Part shown: positions 54,576 through 63,918 of the stretch, one piece after another | Layout: the number at the start of each line of letters is the position of its first letter | Position numbering within the stretch: the first letter of the stretch is position 1 | Notes under the pieces: model-generated | The model's database searches: none | Told to the model about the DNA's origin: nothing | What the model saw: only the letters and a program-made list of their open reading frames with translations | Translations under genes and position numbers: made by a program | Assembly: GCA_964614515.1 (NCBI GenBank) | Contig: CAZTPJ010000001.1 | Span: forward strand, 60,128 to 124,127 | DNA: 64,000 nucleotides | From: CAZTPJ01 sp964614515 | Lineage (GTDB): Bacteria; Planctomycetota; Phycisphaerae; Phycisphaerales; UBA1924 | Direction: 5' to 3'

Positions 54576-56417
54576 ATGGCATACAAGCAAATCGCGAAGA
54601 TCCTGCGCGGTAAGGCCACGCCGCTTCAGATCACCTTCGCATGCATTCTCGGCGCGATGCTCGGGTTTGTCATCGGACTCCCGGGAGCGCTCGGCATCAC
54701 CTTCGCCCTGATCGCGCTGCTGGTGGTCCTCAATGCCAACCTCATGCTTGCGGGTCTGGCGCTGGCCGGGGGCAAACTCGCCGCACTGATCCTCATGCCG
54801 ATGTCGTTTCAGGCCGGGCGGGTTCTGCTGGATGGTCCAACGACCGGCCTGTTCCGTTCGATCATCAACGCGCCGGTGGGCGCGCTGCTCGGCTTTGAGT
54901 CCTACGTCGTCACGGGAGGCCTGCTCATCGGCGCGATTCTTGGGCTCGCGGCTGCGCTGGTCGTCATCTCCATCGTCGGAACGTTCAGGATGCGCATGGC
55001 GAAACTGGAAGAAGGCTCCGAACTCTACAAGAAACTCGCCAAGGCATGGTGGGCACGGCTGCTGACGTACATCCTCATCGGCAAGGGCCACGGCAAGGCC
55101 ACATATGCCCAGCTCGCGAAGAAGAAATTCGGCAATCCGATCCGCATCCTGGGCGTGGTGGCCGTGCTGCTGCTTGCAGTGCTGGGATGGGTGGCGCTTC
55201 AGTTCCTGTCCGAGCCGATCACGACGACGATGACGCGGCGCGCCCTTGAACGCACGACGGGCGCCACCGTCGATCTGGACAGCGCGCTCATTGAGCCAAA
55301 GGCCGGACGCATCACGCTCACCAATCTCGCAATGGCCGATCCCGGCGAACTGTCACGCGACATCTTCCGCGCGTCGAAACTCTCAGGCACGATCACAGGA
55401 CGCGATCTCCTGCGAAAACGCATCGAAATCGCGGCGCTGGTGATTGATGACGGGGCGCACGGCCAGCCGCGCGCCACGCCCGGACGCCACATCGGCCCAC
55501 GCCCACCGGCCCCCCCCTCCCCCCCTCAGCCCGCCCCCGGCGAGAAGACACTCGAAGACTATCTCGCCGATGCTGAAAAATGGAAGAAAAAACTCGATCA
55601 GGCCCAGCAGGTGCTCGATCGCATCGGCGACCTCATCGAGCGCGAGCCAGACCCGACCACGACTCCCGGCCAGCCCCCGCGACAGGAGACCCTCGCCGAG
55701 CGTCTGCGCCGCGAAGTTGAAGCCAAGGGCTACGCGCGTGTCTTCGCCTCACATCTCATCGAAGGCGCGCCAACGCTCGTCATTCGCTCCATCGAAGCCA
55801 ACGGCGTCAAGACCTCGCTTGACGCGGATCGTCCGTACAACCTGCAAGGCGCGAACCTCTCCACGCAGCCCGCGCTCCTCAATGAGCCTGCCTCGATTCA
55901 GGCCGTCTCCGCCGACGGCGCGGTCAACGTGCGAATCTCCGCGCCCGCCCGCCAGTCGCAGTCACCCGCAACGTTCGAGTTCACGGCCAATGGCCAGCCC
56001 GTCGATGACACGCTTGGCGAACTGAGCGTCGCGGGAGTACGGCCCGTGCAGGGTGGAACGCTCGATGCGTCGTTCACAGGTTCGCTCGTCGCGGCCGCGA
56101 GCGGAGCGCTGGACTCAAACCTCCTCGTCACGTTGCACGACTCCACGATCACGCTCGCCGCCGGCCGTGCCGCGAAGGTGGCGAACTTCTCGTTGCCGAT
56201 CGGCATCCGTGGTCGTCTGTCGCAGCCGCGTATTCGCATTGATGGGGAGGCCCTCGCCGACGCCCTGGCCAAGGCCGGCGCGAACCAACTCGCGTCCGAA
56301 GTCCGCGGCAAAGTCGACGAGGCGACGCAAAAGGTTCAGGAACAGGTCGAAGAGAAGGCCAAGGGTATCATTGGCGACATCTTGGGTGGTGGCAGGGGTG
56401 GTGGGGGGAAGAACTAA
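54576..56417 (+). CDS. Fused TIGR03546/TIGR03545-type membrane protein
   Basis: 613 residues. The N-terminal 150 residues (KATPLQITFACILGAMLGFVIGLPG and repeated hydrophobic helices) match TIGR03546 membrane proteins. From about 185 begins a second part with one helix (ILGVVAVLLLAVLGWVAL) and an AsmA-like pattern (ATVDLDSALIEPKAGRITLTNLAMADP ... GTITGRDLLRKRIEIAALVIDDG), as in TIGR03545. These are usually separate adjacent genes; here they are one chain. The C-terminus is helical and glycine-rich. Role in the envelope is unknown. Confidence 0.75.
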   Translation: MAYKQIAKILRGKATPLQITFACILGAMLGFVIGLPGALGITFALIALLVVLNANLMLAGLALAGGKLAALILMPMSFQAGRVLLDGPTTGLFRSIINAPVGALLGFESYVVTGGLLIGAILGLAAALVVISIVGTFRMRMAKLEEGSELYKKLAKAWWARLLTYILIGKGHGKATYAQLAKKKFGNPIRILGVVAVLLLAVLGWVALQFLSEPITTTMTRRALERTTGATVDLDSALIEPKAGRITLTNLAMADPGELSRDIFRASKLSGTITGRDLLRKRIEIAALVIDDGAHGQPRATPGRHIGPRPPAPPSPPQPAPGEKTLEDYLADAEKWKKKLDQAQQVLDRIGDLIEREPDPTTTPGQPPRQETLAERLRREVEAKGYARVFASHLIEGAPTLVIRSIEANGVKTSLDADRPYNLQGANLSTQPALLNEPASIQAVSADGAVNVRISAPARQSQSPATFEFTANGQPVDDTLGELSVAGVRPVQGGTLDASFTGSLVAAASGALDSNLLVTLHDSTITLAAGRAAKVANFSLPIGIRGRLSQPRIRIDGEALADALAKAGANQLASEVRGKVDEATQKVQEQVEEKAKGIIGDILGGGRGGGGKN

Positions 56418-56463
56418 TCGAACCGATGCAATAGTCACGCCTTCGGGCGTTAGGCTCAGCGAC

Positions 56464-56489
56464 AGCGCGGTGATGCCGCGCGCGTTTTC
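56464..56489 (+). terminator. Possible intrinsic terminator
   Basis: Stem GCGG-TGATG-CCGC extended by flanking GC pairs, then CGCGTTTTC. It lies 50 bases after the fused membrane-protein stop and before the next start, so it could end that transcript. Confidence 0.45.
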
Positions 56490-56514
56490 ATCCGCAACAG
56501 ACAGGAACGCACCG

Positions 56515-57753
56515 ATGCCAGCAACACACACAACTCGAGGATTCGTCAGGCGCCTCGGCGCGGCCACGGTCATGGCCCTTGCCGCTGTTTCCATGCTCGC
56601 CACGCCAACCCAGGCGCAGCCCGGCGGCTTCGGCGGAGGCATGGGGGCCATGGGGCGAGACTTGTTCTCCGCGCCGTTCTCCACTCGCGAGATGGAGCGC
56701 TACGGCGACTTCCTCGCCCTCACACAGGAGCAGAAGGAAGTCGTCCGCATGTTGGTTGAGGCGCAGGTCGACGCCTATCAGACTCGCGCCCGCACCATCC
56801 GCGACAAGATGGACCAGATCCGCGAAGAGTTCCGCGAGTATCGCGACCCTTCGGTCTGGGAAGGCATGCAGGGCATGATGGAGGAGTTCCGGGACTTCCG
56901 CCTCGAGACCGAAAAGGCGCTGCTGGGCGATGTGCAGGCGATCCTCACCGCGGAACAGGCCGAAAAATGGCCGGAACTTGAACGAACGATGCGTCGTGAC
57001 CGCACGATCCGTCGCGGCATGATGAGCGGCGAACGCCTCGACGTGATTCGTCTCGTCGAGGAGGCCGAACTGCCTGATGATGTCAAGGGCAACCTGCAGC
57101 CCGTGCTCGCCCAGTACGCCATGGATCTTGATCGCGCGCTGATCAAGCGAAACGAGTTCCAGGATGAGGCGATGCAGAAGATGGGCGAGATCATGCGCAC
57201 CGGCGACATGGACACCGCCCAGAAACTCCTCGAAGAGGGGCGGCAATACAGCGTGGCCGTCAAGGACATCAACAAGCGATACGCACGGCAGGTTGAGGCG
57301 ATGCTCCCGGATGAACCTCGCGCGGCGTTCGCCGATCAGGTCGCCCGCGTCAGTTTCCCCGATATCTATCGCCCGTCGTACACGGGTCGGGCGCTTGACG
57401 CGGCCATCGGTTTCAATGACCTCACCGCGGACCAGCAAGCCCGCATCACGGCGCTTCGAGACTCGTTCAATCGCGACACGGCCGTGCTCAACCGCCGCCT
57501 TGCGGAAGCGACCGAGCAAGCGGAAATGACGATGACCGTGCAGCAGATGTTCCGCCGCGGCTTTGGCGGTGAAGAGGGTCAGGATGCCGAACTTCGCCGG
57601 GAAAAGCGGGACTTGGATCGCTCATCCCTCGAACGACTCCGCGAAGTTCTCTCAGCCGAACAGGCCGAGCGCCTGCCGCGGCGCGATGAGAATCGCGGGC
57701 GCGACGGCGGAGGTGGCGAACGCCGCGGGCCGCAGCGCAATCCCCCAACGTAA
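56515..57753 (+). CDS. Secreted helical protein, LTxxQ/Spy-like (first of a tandem pair)
   Basis: 412 residues. Signal peptide (RRLGAATVMALAAVSMLATPTQA) then a long, charged, almost entirely helical body. LALTQEQKEVVRMLVEAQVDAYQTRARTIRDKM and ILTAEQAEKWPELERTMRRDR recall the LTxxQ motif of periplasmic Spy/CpxP chaperones, repeated here several times. The C-terminus is Gly/Arg-rich (DGGGGERRG). The downstream gene at 57933 is a paralogue. Expected to be periplasmic; partner unknown. Confidence 0.72.
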   Translation: MPATHTTRGFVRRLGAATVMALAAVSMLATPTQAQPGGFGGGMGAMGRDLFSAPFSTREMERYGDFLALTQEQKEVVRMLVEAQVDAYQTRARTIRDKMDQIREEFREYRDPSVWEGMQGMMEEFRDFRLETEKALLGDVQAILTAEQAEKWPELERTMRRDRTIRRGMMSGERLDVIRLVEEAELPDDVKGNLQPVLAQYAMDLDRALIKRNEFQDEAMQKMGEIMRTGDMDTAQKLLEEGRQYSVAVKDINKRYARQVEAMLPDEPRAAFADQVARVSFPDIYRPSYTGRALDAAIGFNDLTADQQARITALRDSFNRDTAVLNRRLAEATEQAEMTMTVQQMFRRGFGGEEGQDAELRREKRDLDRSSLERLREVLSAEQAERLPRRDENRGRDGGGGERRGPQRNPPT

Positions 57754-57776
57754 TCCACGGCCAGGTAGGCGATGTG

Positions 57777-57806
57777 AGACGACTCTCCGCCCAGCCGGGG
57801 AGTCGT
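57777..57806. terminator. Hairpin between the tandem paralogues
   Basis: ACGACTC at the left pairs with GAGTCGT at the right with a GC-rich interior (about 57778-57805). No T tract follows, so it may be an mRNA-stability or attenuation element rather than a true terminator. Confidence 0.35.
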
Positions 57807-57932
57807 GTCACAATTGGCGTGGACGATTCGGCAATGCACCACCCGTGAAGGAATCTCCCGGCGGGCGCATCCATAGAGTCATGTCCGCGGTTACGCGGCC
57901 GACACCGCACCCGGGCCACATGGAGGCACATC

Positions 57933-59225
57933 ATGTTCTCGAATCTCTCGACGCGACTGGGACGACGATCCGCAACTCTGATGGCAATGGCCGGTCTTGC
58001 GCTACTGGCGCCGGTTGAGTTTGCCGTGGCACAGGAAGGCATGCAGACCCGCGTGATGGTGACCGACGGCAGCATGGGCGGGATGGGGATGCGCACCTCA
58101 CGGCTGTCGAATCGCAACGTGGACCGCTACGCGGAAGTGCTGAGGCTCACGCCCGAGCAGCGCGACGTGGCGAAACTGCTCTTTGATGGATACAACGAGT
58201 CCTATCAGGCGATGGCGACGGAACGCCGCGAGCGCACGCAGGCGATCATGCGTTCCTTCCAGGACACGCAGGATCATTCGCTGCTCGCCGAGAAGATGCC
58301 CGAGATTCAGCGCGAGTTCGCCGAGCGCACGGAGAAACTTGAAAAGGACTTCTTCGGCGACCTTCGCGCAATTCTCACGACGGATCAGGAAGCGAGTTTC
58401 GAACGTGTTGACCGCCTGCGCCGGCGCGAAGTCGGGCTGACCCGCGCCACGCTCAGCGGTGAAGGGGTGGATCTGACCGACATCGTCAGTTCGCTCACGG
58501 TCCCCGCCGACGCCGCGCAGAACCTGGCCGAACCCATCGAGCAGTATGAACTCGCGATGGATCGGGCGCTGAAGGAACGCGCCGACGTGTTCGAGGAGGC
58601 CTTCGGCGGCCTGAATCGCGGCCCGACGACGACCATCGGCCCCGAGGCGCTCGAACGCATGGCCGAGATGCGCGAAAAGACGCGCGAGGCCGCGAGTCGC
58701 GTGCGGGACATCAATCGTCAGTACGCTCGCCTCATCGAATCGCAGTTGCCCGAGGAACTGGCCGCGAAGTTCGCCGAGGAAGTCAAGCGGCGCAGTTTCT
58801 CGCAGGTCTACCGCGAGCCGCACGTCGTCAAGAGCCTCGGCGCGGCCAAGGGGTTCAGTGATCTGACGTCTGACCAGCGTCGGACGATCGAGGAACTCAT
58901 GGCGTCTTACGCTCGCGAGGCCGCGTCCATCAACGATCGCTGGGCCGCCGCGGTGGCCGAGCACGAAGCATCCGGCAGCACCGGGGCGATGGCCTTCGGC
59001 GGGATGGTGGTGTCGATGCAGATGGGCGATGAGCCTGAGGCGCTGCGCACAGCGCGGACGGCGCGGCGCGAACTTGATGAGCGAACGCAGGAACGCCTCG
59101 CCGCGGCTCTGACCGAGGCCCAGCGCGAACGCCTCCCCAAGCCGGGCGCCGAGAACGCCGTCGGTGGGATTCCGGTCTTCCAAGCAAGCGAGGCCGTCAT
59201 CATCCGCGGTTCGGGCGACCGTTAG
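57933..59225 (+). CDS. Secreted helical protein, LTxxQ/Spy-like (second of a tandem pair)
   Basis: 430 residues. Signal peptide (ATLMAMAGLALLAPVEFAVA) then a helical body aligned with the first paralogue: LRLTPEQRDVAKLLFDGYNESYQAM, AILTTDQEASFERVDRLRRRE, SRVRDINRQYARLIESQLPEELAAKF and GFSDLTSDQRRTIEELMASY. The last part has a beta-containing insert (GMVVSMQMGDEPEALRTA). Both copies probably bind partners in the periplasm. An intrinsic terminator follows. Confidence 0.72.
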   Translation: MFSNLSTRLGRRSATLMAMAGLALLAPVEFAVAQEGMQTRVMVTDGSMGGMGMRTSRLSNRNVDRYAEVLRLTPEQRDVAKLLFDGYNESYQAMATERRERTQAIMRSFQDTQDHSLLAEKMPEIQREFAERTEKLEKDFFGDLRAILTTDQEASFERVDRLRRREVGLTRATLSGEGVDLTDIVSSLTVPADAAQNLAEPIEQYELAMDRALKERADVFEEAFGGLNRGPTTTIGPEALERMAEMREKTREAASRVRDINRQYARLIESQLPEELAAKFAEEVKRRSFSQVYREPHVVKSLGAAKGFSDLTSDQRRTIEELMASYAREAASINDRWAAAVAEHEASGSTGAMAFGGMVVSMQMGDEPEALRTARTARRELDERTQERLAAALTEAQRERLPKPGAENAVGGIPVFQASEAVIIRGSGDR

Positions 59226-59530
59226 ACCAGCCTTCGAACCCACATCAAAGCCTCCCTGCGGGGGCTTTCGTTGTTTCGACGCAGAACGGGGGCGTGGGCT
59301 CAGGGCGACTCGCCCATGCAAGCGGAGGCTGCATCGGGCGTTAGGCCCATCGAATCGTTCCTGGCATGCAAGGAGGTTTGCTGGATCACCGTCCATTTCG
59401 CCCGTAGCCGCCCCGGCCGTCCGCTTGAGACGCAGGCTTCTACTGTTTCCCCAGCGCTGGCATCGCTGGTTGCACACCGTTTCCCCGGCCGCGCGGTCGT
59501 ATCGGGGGATCCCGCAGGGAGTTGTCCATC
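59226..59530 (+). other. 305-base region upstream of the type II secretion operon
   Basis: After a terminator at 59247-59277 it contains the short inverted repeat GGGCG-ACT-CGCCC (similar to the family A core) and further GC-rich sequence. I looked for known c-di-GMP riboswitch signatures because secretion operons often carry them and did not find one. It presumably holds the promoter of gspE. Confidence 0.4.
59247..59277 (+). terminator. Intrinsic terminator after the second helical paralogue
   Basis: Stem AAAGCC/GGCTTT extended through CC/GG inner pairs, then CGTTGTTT. It lies 21 bases past the stop codon. Confidence 0.75.
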
Positions 59531-61150
59531 GTGACTTTGGCTCGGCCCCAACCTTTGACAGATTCTGATCCGTTGGTGTCCATCAACGCGCCGGCGACAT
59601 CGAATGGCAAGGCCCATGTCGAGACGATGACCCAACGGCCGGACTTCGTTCCCGAGGCCGTGGCGAAACTCACCGCCGAACAGGCCGTGCGCCTTCGTGT
59701 CGTGCCGTTCGCGTTCGCGGGGAATCGACTTCGCGTGGCGATGCTGGATGCGAAAGACCTGGCGGCGGCGGATGAGGTGTCGGTATCGGCCGGGTGTCCC
59801 GTGTCGCGCGTGCCAATCACGCCCGAGGCGTTCGGCGAACTGCTTCGCGCGGCGTATGGGACGACGGCCGCGAAGATGGCCGCACGCCTCGCCGGCGGCG
59901 GCGATGGCGAAGATGACGATCTGATCTCCAACCTTGAAGCGATCGAGGCGGACGATCTGCATCGCATGGCCGAGCAGCCATCGCTGATCAACCTCGTGAA
60001 CCTGATCATCCTCGAAGGCATCCGCGCCCGCGCGTCGGACGTGCATATCGAACCATTCGAGCGGAAACTCGCGGTGAAGTTTCGCATCGACGGCGAACTC
60101 GTCGAGCAGAATCCGCCGCCGAAGCATCTCCAGCCTGCGATCACCAGCCGCATCAAAATCATGGCCGGCATGAACATCGCCGAGCGCTACGCCCCGCAGG
60201 ATGGCCACATCTCGCTGCGATTTGAAGGTCGCAAGATCGACATCCGGGTGAGCACCGTGCCGACGCTGTATGGCGAGTCGGTGGTGATGCGAATCCTGGA
60301 CAAGGAGTCCATCACGCTCGATCTCGAAACCCTGGGCATGCGCGAGGCGGATCGCGACGTGATGGCCCGCCTGATCGACCTGCCCCACGGCATGCTGCTC
60401 GTCACCGGGCCGACGGGTTCGGGCAAGACGACCACGCTCTACGCGGCGCTGTCCAAACTCTACGACCCGTCGCTGAAGATCATCACCGTTGAAGACCCCG
60501 TCGAGTATGAACTCGCGGGCGTCAATCAGATTCCCGTCAATCCGAAGCGCGGCCTCACGTTCGCCACCGGCCTGCGCCACATTCTGCGGCAGGATCCCGA
60601 CGTCGTCATGGTCGGCGAGATTCGCGACGGCGAGACGGCCGAGATCGCCGTGCGCGCTGCGCTCACGGGCCACCTGATCTTCTCGACCCTGCACACCAAC
60701 GACGCGATCAGCGCGGTGGGGCGACTGCTCGACATGGGCGTCGAGCCGTTCCTGCTCTCGAGCGTGCTTGAAGGCATTCTCGCACAGCGCCTCGGGCGGC
60801 GCATCTGTTCGCACTGCCGACGCCAGGTTCCGATCGAAGAGGAAGTGCGACATCGCCTGTCGCCCTCGGAACTTGCGATGTTCAAGGGGGGCATGTGCTG
60901 GCGCGGCGAGGGATGCGAGAAGTGCAACGGCTCGGGCCAGCGCGGGCGCATCGGATACTTCGAACTCATCGCGACGAACTCGACGATGCGTGCGGCCATC
61001 GCCGCCCGCGCAGGTTCGCAGGAACTTCGCAAGGCCGCCCCCCCCTTCATGACCATGCGCCAGGACGGCATCCTCAAAGCCTCGCAGGGTCTCACCACCG
61101 TCACCGAAGTCCTTCGCGCCACACAGGATGCCGAGGAGGTCGGTCCCTGA
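59531..61150 (+). CDS. gspE: Type II secretion ATPase GspE (second copy in window)
   Basis: 539 residues. ARASDVHIEPFERKLAVKFRIDGEL opens the motor; Walker A GPTGSGKTTT at about 294, VEDPVEYEL, VVMVGEIRDGETA and FSTLHTNDA follow. The zinc tetracysteine motif is complete (CSHC and CEKC). I chose GTG at 59531 because GGGAG lies nine bases upstream; a TTG at 59522 is too close to it. The stop overlaps the gspF ATG (TGATG). It heads the rightward operon gspE-F-G-H-I. Confidence 0.93.
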   Translation: MTLARPQPLTDSDPLVSINAPATSNGKAHVETMTQRPDFVPEAVAKLTAEQAVRLRVVPFAFAGNRLRVAMLDAKDLAAADEVSVSAGCPVSRVPITPEAFGELLRAAYGTTAAKMAARLAGGGDGEDDDLISNLEAIEADDLHRMAEQPSLINLVNLIILEGIRARASDVHIEPFERKLAVKFRIDGELVEQNPPPKHLQPAITSRIKIMAGMNIAERYAPQDGHISLRFEGRKIDIRVSTVPTLYGESVVMRILDKESITLDLETLGMREADRDVMARLIDLPHGMLLVTGPTGSGKTTTLYAALSKLYDPSLKIITVEDPVEYELAGVNQIPVNPKRGLTFATGLRHILRQDPDVVMVGEIRDGETAEIAVRAALTGHLIFSTLHTNDAISAVGRLLDMGVEPFLLSSVLEGILAQRLGRRICSHCRRQVPIEEEVRHRLSPSELAMFKGGMCWRGEGCEKCNGSGQRGRIGYFELIATNSTMRAAIAARAGSQELRKAAPPFMTMRQDGILKASQGLTTVTEVLRATQDAEEVGP

Positions 61151-62394
61151 TGCCGACGTTCCGCTATCGAACGCTCTCAACCAACGGCCAGTCGGCCACC
61201 ATCGAGGCGCCCGACAGGGCCTCGGCCGTGCGCGAACTCCTGCGCAAGGGCCAGACGCCCAGCGCCATCGAAGAGATCGCCGCGCCGGGCCTCGGCCCAC
61301 GTTCGGCAACGGTTGATACGGCCGCGCCCGCATCCTCGCGCAGTTTCGCGTTTCGCCGCGTGATGTCGCGTGCGGAGACTGCGTGGTTCATCCGCGAACT
61401 GGCGACCGCGCTTCAGGCTGGCCTGCCGCTCGTGCAGGCGCTGCGCACCATCGGCAAGCAGGGTCGTTCGCCGGCGCAGCAGGCGATGCTGGCGCGGCTC
61501 ATTGATGATGTTGAACATGGCCGCAGCCTTGCCGAAGCCGCCGCCGATGTCGGAAAGCCATTCACCGAACTGATGATCAACATGATCCGCGCGGGCGAGG
61601 CCTCGGGTCGCCTGGCCGACGTCTTGGCGCAGTCCGCCGAACTGCTCGATGCCGACGTCAAACTCCGCCGTTCACTGCTCTCCGCAACGTTGTATCCGAT
61701 GATCCTCGGCGTGCTCATCATCGCGGCAATGGTCGTGCTTGTCACGTTCATCGTGCCGGGCATCCTCAAGACCGTCGAGGGCAACCTGACGACGCTCCCG
61801 CTGCCGACGGTCATCGTCAAGGGAATCGCGGATTTCATGCAGCAGTGGTGGTGGCTTGTGCTGCTGGGTCTGGGCGCGGCCGTGTTTGTGGCGTATCGAC
61901 TGCTCGCGGATCCGGCGATTCGTTTGATCGTCGATGCGAAACTGCTGCGCGTACCCTTGCTCGGGCGGCTGCTGCGTGATGTGGCCGTGGCGCGGTTCAC
62001 GCGAACGCTGGCGACGTTGTCGTCCGCGGGCGTTCCGATTCTGACGGCGCTTCGCGTGACGCGCGGCACGCTCGGGAACAAGGCGCTGGAGCGTGTGATC
62101 GATCAGGTCTGCGAGCAGGTCTCCGGCGGCAAGACGATCGCCGATCCGATGGAGCGCTCGGGCTATTTCCCACCGATGCTTGTGCAGATCGTCAGCATCG
62201 GCGAGCGCTCGGGGCGTCTGGATCAGATGCTCTCGCAGGCCGCCGGCGCGTTTGAGGAAAAGACGCAATCGTCCGTCAAGATGTTCACCACCGCGCTGCC
62301 GCCGCTGCTTGTCGTCATCATGGCCTGCGCGGTGGGTTTCATGGTCATGGCCATCCTGCTGCCAGTCATCGAAATGCAGGGAGCCATCCGCTAG
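61150..62394 (+). CDS. gspF: Type II secretion inner-membrane protein GspF (second copy)
   Basis: 414 residues. MPTFRYRTLSTNGQSATIEAPDRASAVREL is the standard N-terminus; two GspF domains start at SRAETAWFIRELATALQAGLPLVQAL and ARFTRTLATLSSAGVPILTAL. Transmembrane helices are near residues 175-200, 235-255 and at the C-terminus (LLVVIMACAVGFMVMAILLPV). It starts inside the gspE stop codon. Confidence 0.95.
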   Translation: MPTFRYRTLSTNGQSATIEAPDRASAVRELLRKGQTPSAIEEIAAPGLGPRSATVDTAAPASSRSFAFRRVMSRAETAWFIRELATALQAGLPLVQALRTIGKQGRSPAQQAMLARLIDDVEHGRSLAEAAADVGKPFTELMINMIRAGEASGRLADVLAQSAELLDADVKLRRSLLSATLYPMILGVLIIAAMVVLVTFIVPGILKTVEGNLTTLPLPTVIVKGIADFMQQWWWLVLLGLGAAVFVAYRLLADPAIRLIVDAKLLRVPLLGRLLRDVAVARFTRTLATLSSAGVPILTALRVTRGTLGNKALERVIDQVCEQVSGGKTIADPMERSGYFPPMLVQIVSIGERSGRLDQMLSQAAGAFEEKTQSSVKMFTTALPPLLVVIMACAVGFMVMAILLPVIEMQGAIR

Positions 62395-62408
62395 TCAAGG
62401 AGTTCGCG

Positions 62409-62837
62409 ATGCCCCGTACACGCCGCCGGCCACGCCACGGCTTCACCATCATCGAAGTCATCGTCATCGTCGTGATCATCGGCGTGCTCGCGGCCGTGAT
62501 CGCGCCGCGATTGTTCTCGCGCGTGGGTCAATCACGGCAGTCCGTGGCGCGAAGCAACGCGGCCACGCTCGCCAATGCCGTGCGCCTGTACTTCAACGAC
62601 CACGGCAAGCCCGAGGCCGGCGCCACCCTGAGCATCCTCTGGGAAAAGCCGCCCGCCGTCACAGAAGGCGCGTGGGAGCCTTACGTCGAATCACCCGAAG
62701 CCCTCATCGACCCGTGGGGCAACCCGTACATCCTCGTCATCCCCGGCCAGAAGAACTTCGACTTCGACATCGTCTCGTATGGCAAAGACGGCCAGCCCGG
62801 CGGCGAGGGTGAAGACGCCGACATCATCATTCCATGA
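62409..62837 (+). CDS. gspG: Major pseudopilin GspG-like protein
   Basis: 142 residues. A basic leader (RTRRRPRHG) and the cleavage site G|FTIIEVIV with Glu5 and the hydrophobic spine. DPWGNPYILVIPGQKNFDFDIVSYGKDGQPGGEGEDADI matches the C-terminal GspG region with its acidic calcium-binding loop. It is 14 bases after gspF and overlaps the next gene by four bases (ATGA). Confidence 0.95.
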   Translation: MPRTRRRPRHGFTIIEVIVIVVIIGVLAAVIAPRLFSRVGQSRQSVARSNAATLANAVRLYFNDHGKPEAGATLSILWEKPPAVTEGAWEPYVESPEALIDPWGNPYILVIPGQKNFDFDIVSYGKDGQPGGEGEDADIIIP

Positions 62838-63472
62838 CGCGATCCGCCGCACAACTTCGGGTTCCTTCGGTGGCACGGGCGTCTCGCCTGTGCGCATCTC
62901 GTCGCGGCTTCTCCTTGATTGAACTCATTGTGGCCGTCATCATTCTCGGCGTGATGGCGGCCGTGGCCGTGCCGCGCATGGTCCTGCGCGAGGATCGCCA
63001 GCAGCGTCAGGCGGCGGTTGCGGTTCGCGATATGCTGTCCGCGGCCGCGCGGCGCGAAGTGATGTCCAGCGGACGCGTCGTGCTTGAGTTTGATGCGCAG
63101 TCGCAGTTGCTGGTGCTGATGACGCAGCGCGATGAGGAGCAGGATGGCGCGCTGCCGCGCAGCGCCAAGCCCCTCACGCCCGATCCGCTCATTGCGCCCA
63201 TCTCGCTCGCGCCACTCACGTTGGCCGAGGCCACGGCCCGAGGGCTTCGCATTGACACCTCCGCCGGATGGCGACTCGACATGCGTTCAGCCATGGGCCG
63301 CCCGGACCTGACCATCGCCCTCGCGGATGCACGCGGACTCATCGTGTACACCGTCGCGCTGGCGCCCGGGGCCACCGCCGCGATCCTCGCGCCCGGCGAC
63401 GCCCGCGGGCAACTCGCCTCCAACCAGATCATCGATCTCGACGCCGCGGGTCTGAGGGATCAGGCATGGTGA
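62834..63472 (+). CDS. GspH-like minor pseudopilin with a repeat-derived leader
   Basis: 212 residues. The prepilin site is RRGFSLIELIVAVIILGV. The leader is unusually long (about 25 residues), and much of it (VARASRLCAS) is encoded by a family A hairpin repeat at 62869-62893. The following part (QQRQAAVAVRDMLSAAARREVMSSGRVVLEFD) is GspH-like. The start overlaps gspG by four bases. Confidence 0.8.
   Translation: MTRSAAQLRVPSVARASRLCASRRGFSLIELIVAVIILGVMAAVAVPRMVLREDRQQRQAAVAVRDMLSAAARREVMSSGRVVLEFDAQSQLLVLMTQRDEEQDGALPRSAKPLTPDPLIAPISLAPLTLAEATARGLRIDTSAGWRLDMRSAMGRPDLTIALADARGLIVYTVALAPGATAAILAPGDARGQLASNQIIDLDAAGLRDQAW
62869..62893. repeat. Family A hairpin inside the GspH-like leader
   Basis: Identical over 25 bases to the intergenic copy at 7030-7054. 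Stem GCACGGGCG/CGCCTGTGC, loop TCT. Here the sequence is translated as part of the prepilin leader. Confidence 0.8.
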
Positions 63473-63917
63473 TCGCACGCTGTACATCCCCCCCCCTTCG
63501 CCGCGGCGCGCTGCTCGTCGATGTCATCGTCGCGACGATCATTCTCGGGTCGTCGGTCGTCGCGATCCTCGGCGTCGTCGGCCGTGCCATCTCCGCGCAG
63601 TCGAGCGGCGAGGAACTGCGTACGGCCGCGATGCTCCTTGATGAACAACTCAACACCATCCTCATGCTCGGTCCGGATCAGGAGGCTTCGCGCGGCACGG
63701 TCGAGGGCCGCTGCGAAGCGCCGTTTCAGGATTATTCATACAGCATTGAGTTTTCCGGCGGCATCGGCGGCGATCCCTATCTCGTTCGCGCCACGGTCTC
63801 ATGGATGAGCGGCGGGCGCCTGCGGAGCGAGTCCATCGAGACGTTCATGGCCCCGCGACTTGGCGATGATCCGGACCCCGATCGCCGTCCCGCCGAACCC
63901 GTCGGGAGGGACTTCTG

Positions 63918-63918
<1 letters not shown>
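63466..63918 (+). CDS. GspI-like minor pseudopilin
   Basis: 150 residues. A leader ending RRGALLVDVIVATIILGSSVVAILG has an atypical first residue (Ala instead of Phe) and Asp rather than the usual Glu at position 5, but the hydrophobic helix and position in the operon fit a GspI-type minor pilin. The start overlaps the previous gene. The end overlaps a possible ATG of the following gene. Confidence 0.7.

Noticed and set aside
59300..59500. A c-di-GMP riboswitch before gspE
   Set aside because: The GC-rich hairpins lack the conserved bases of the class I and II aptamers that I can recall.
59300..61333. A 677-codon open frame antisense to gspE
   Set aside because: It overlaps a certain ATPase gene over its full length and shows no recognisable domain.
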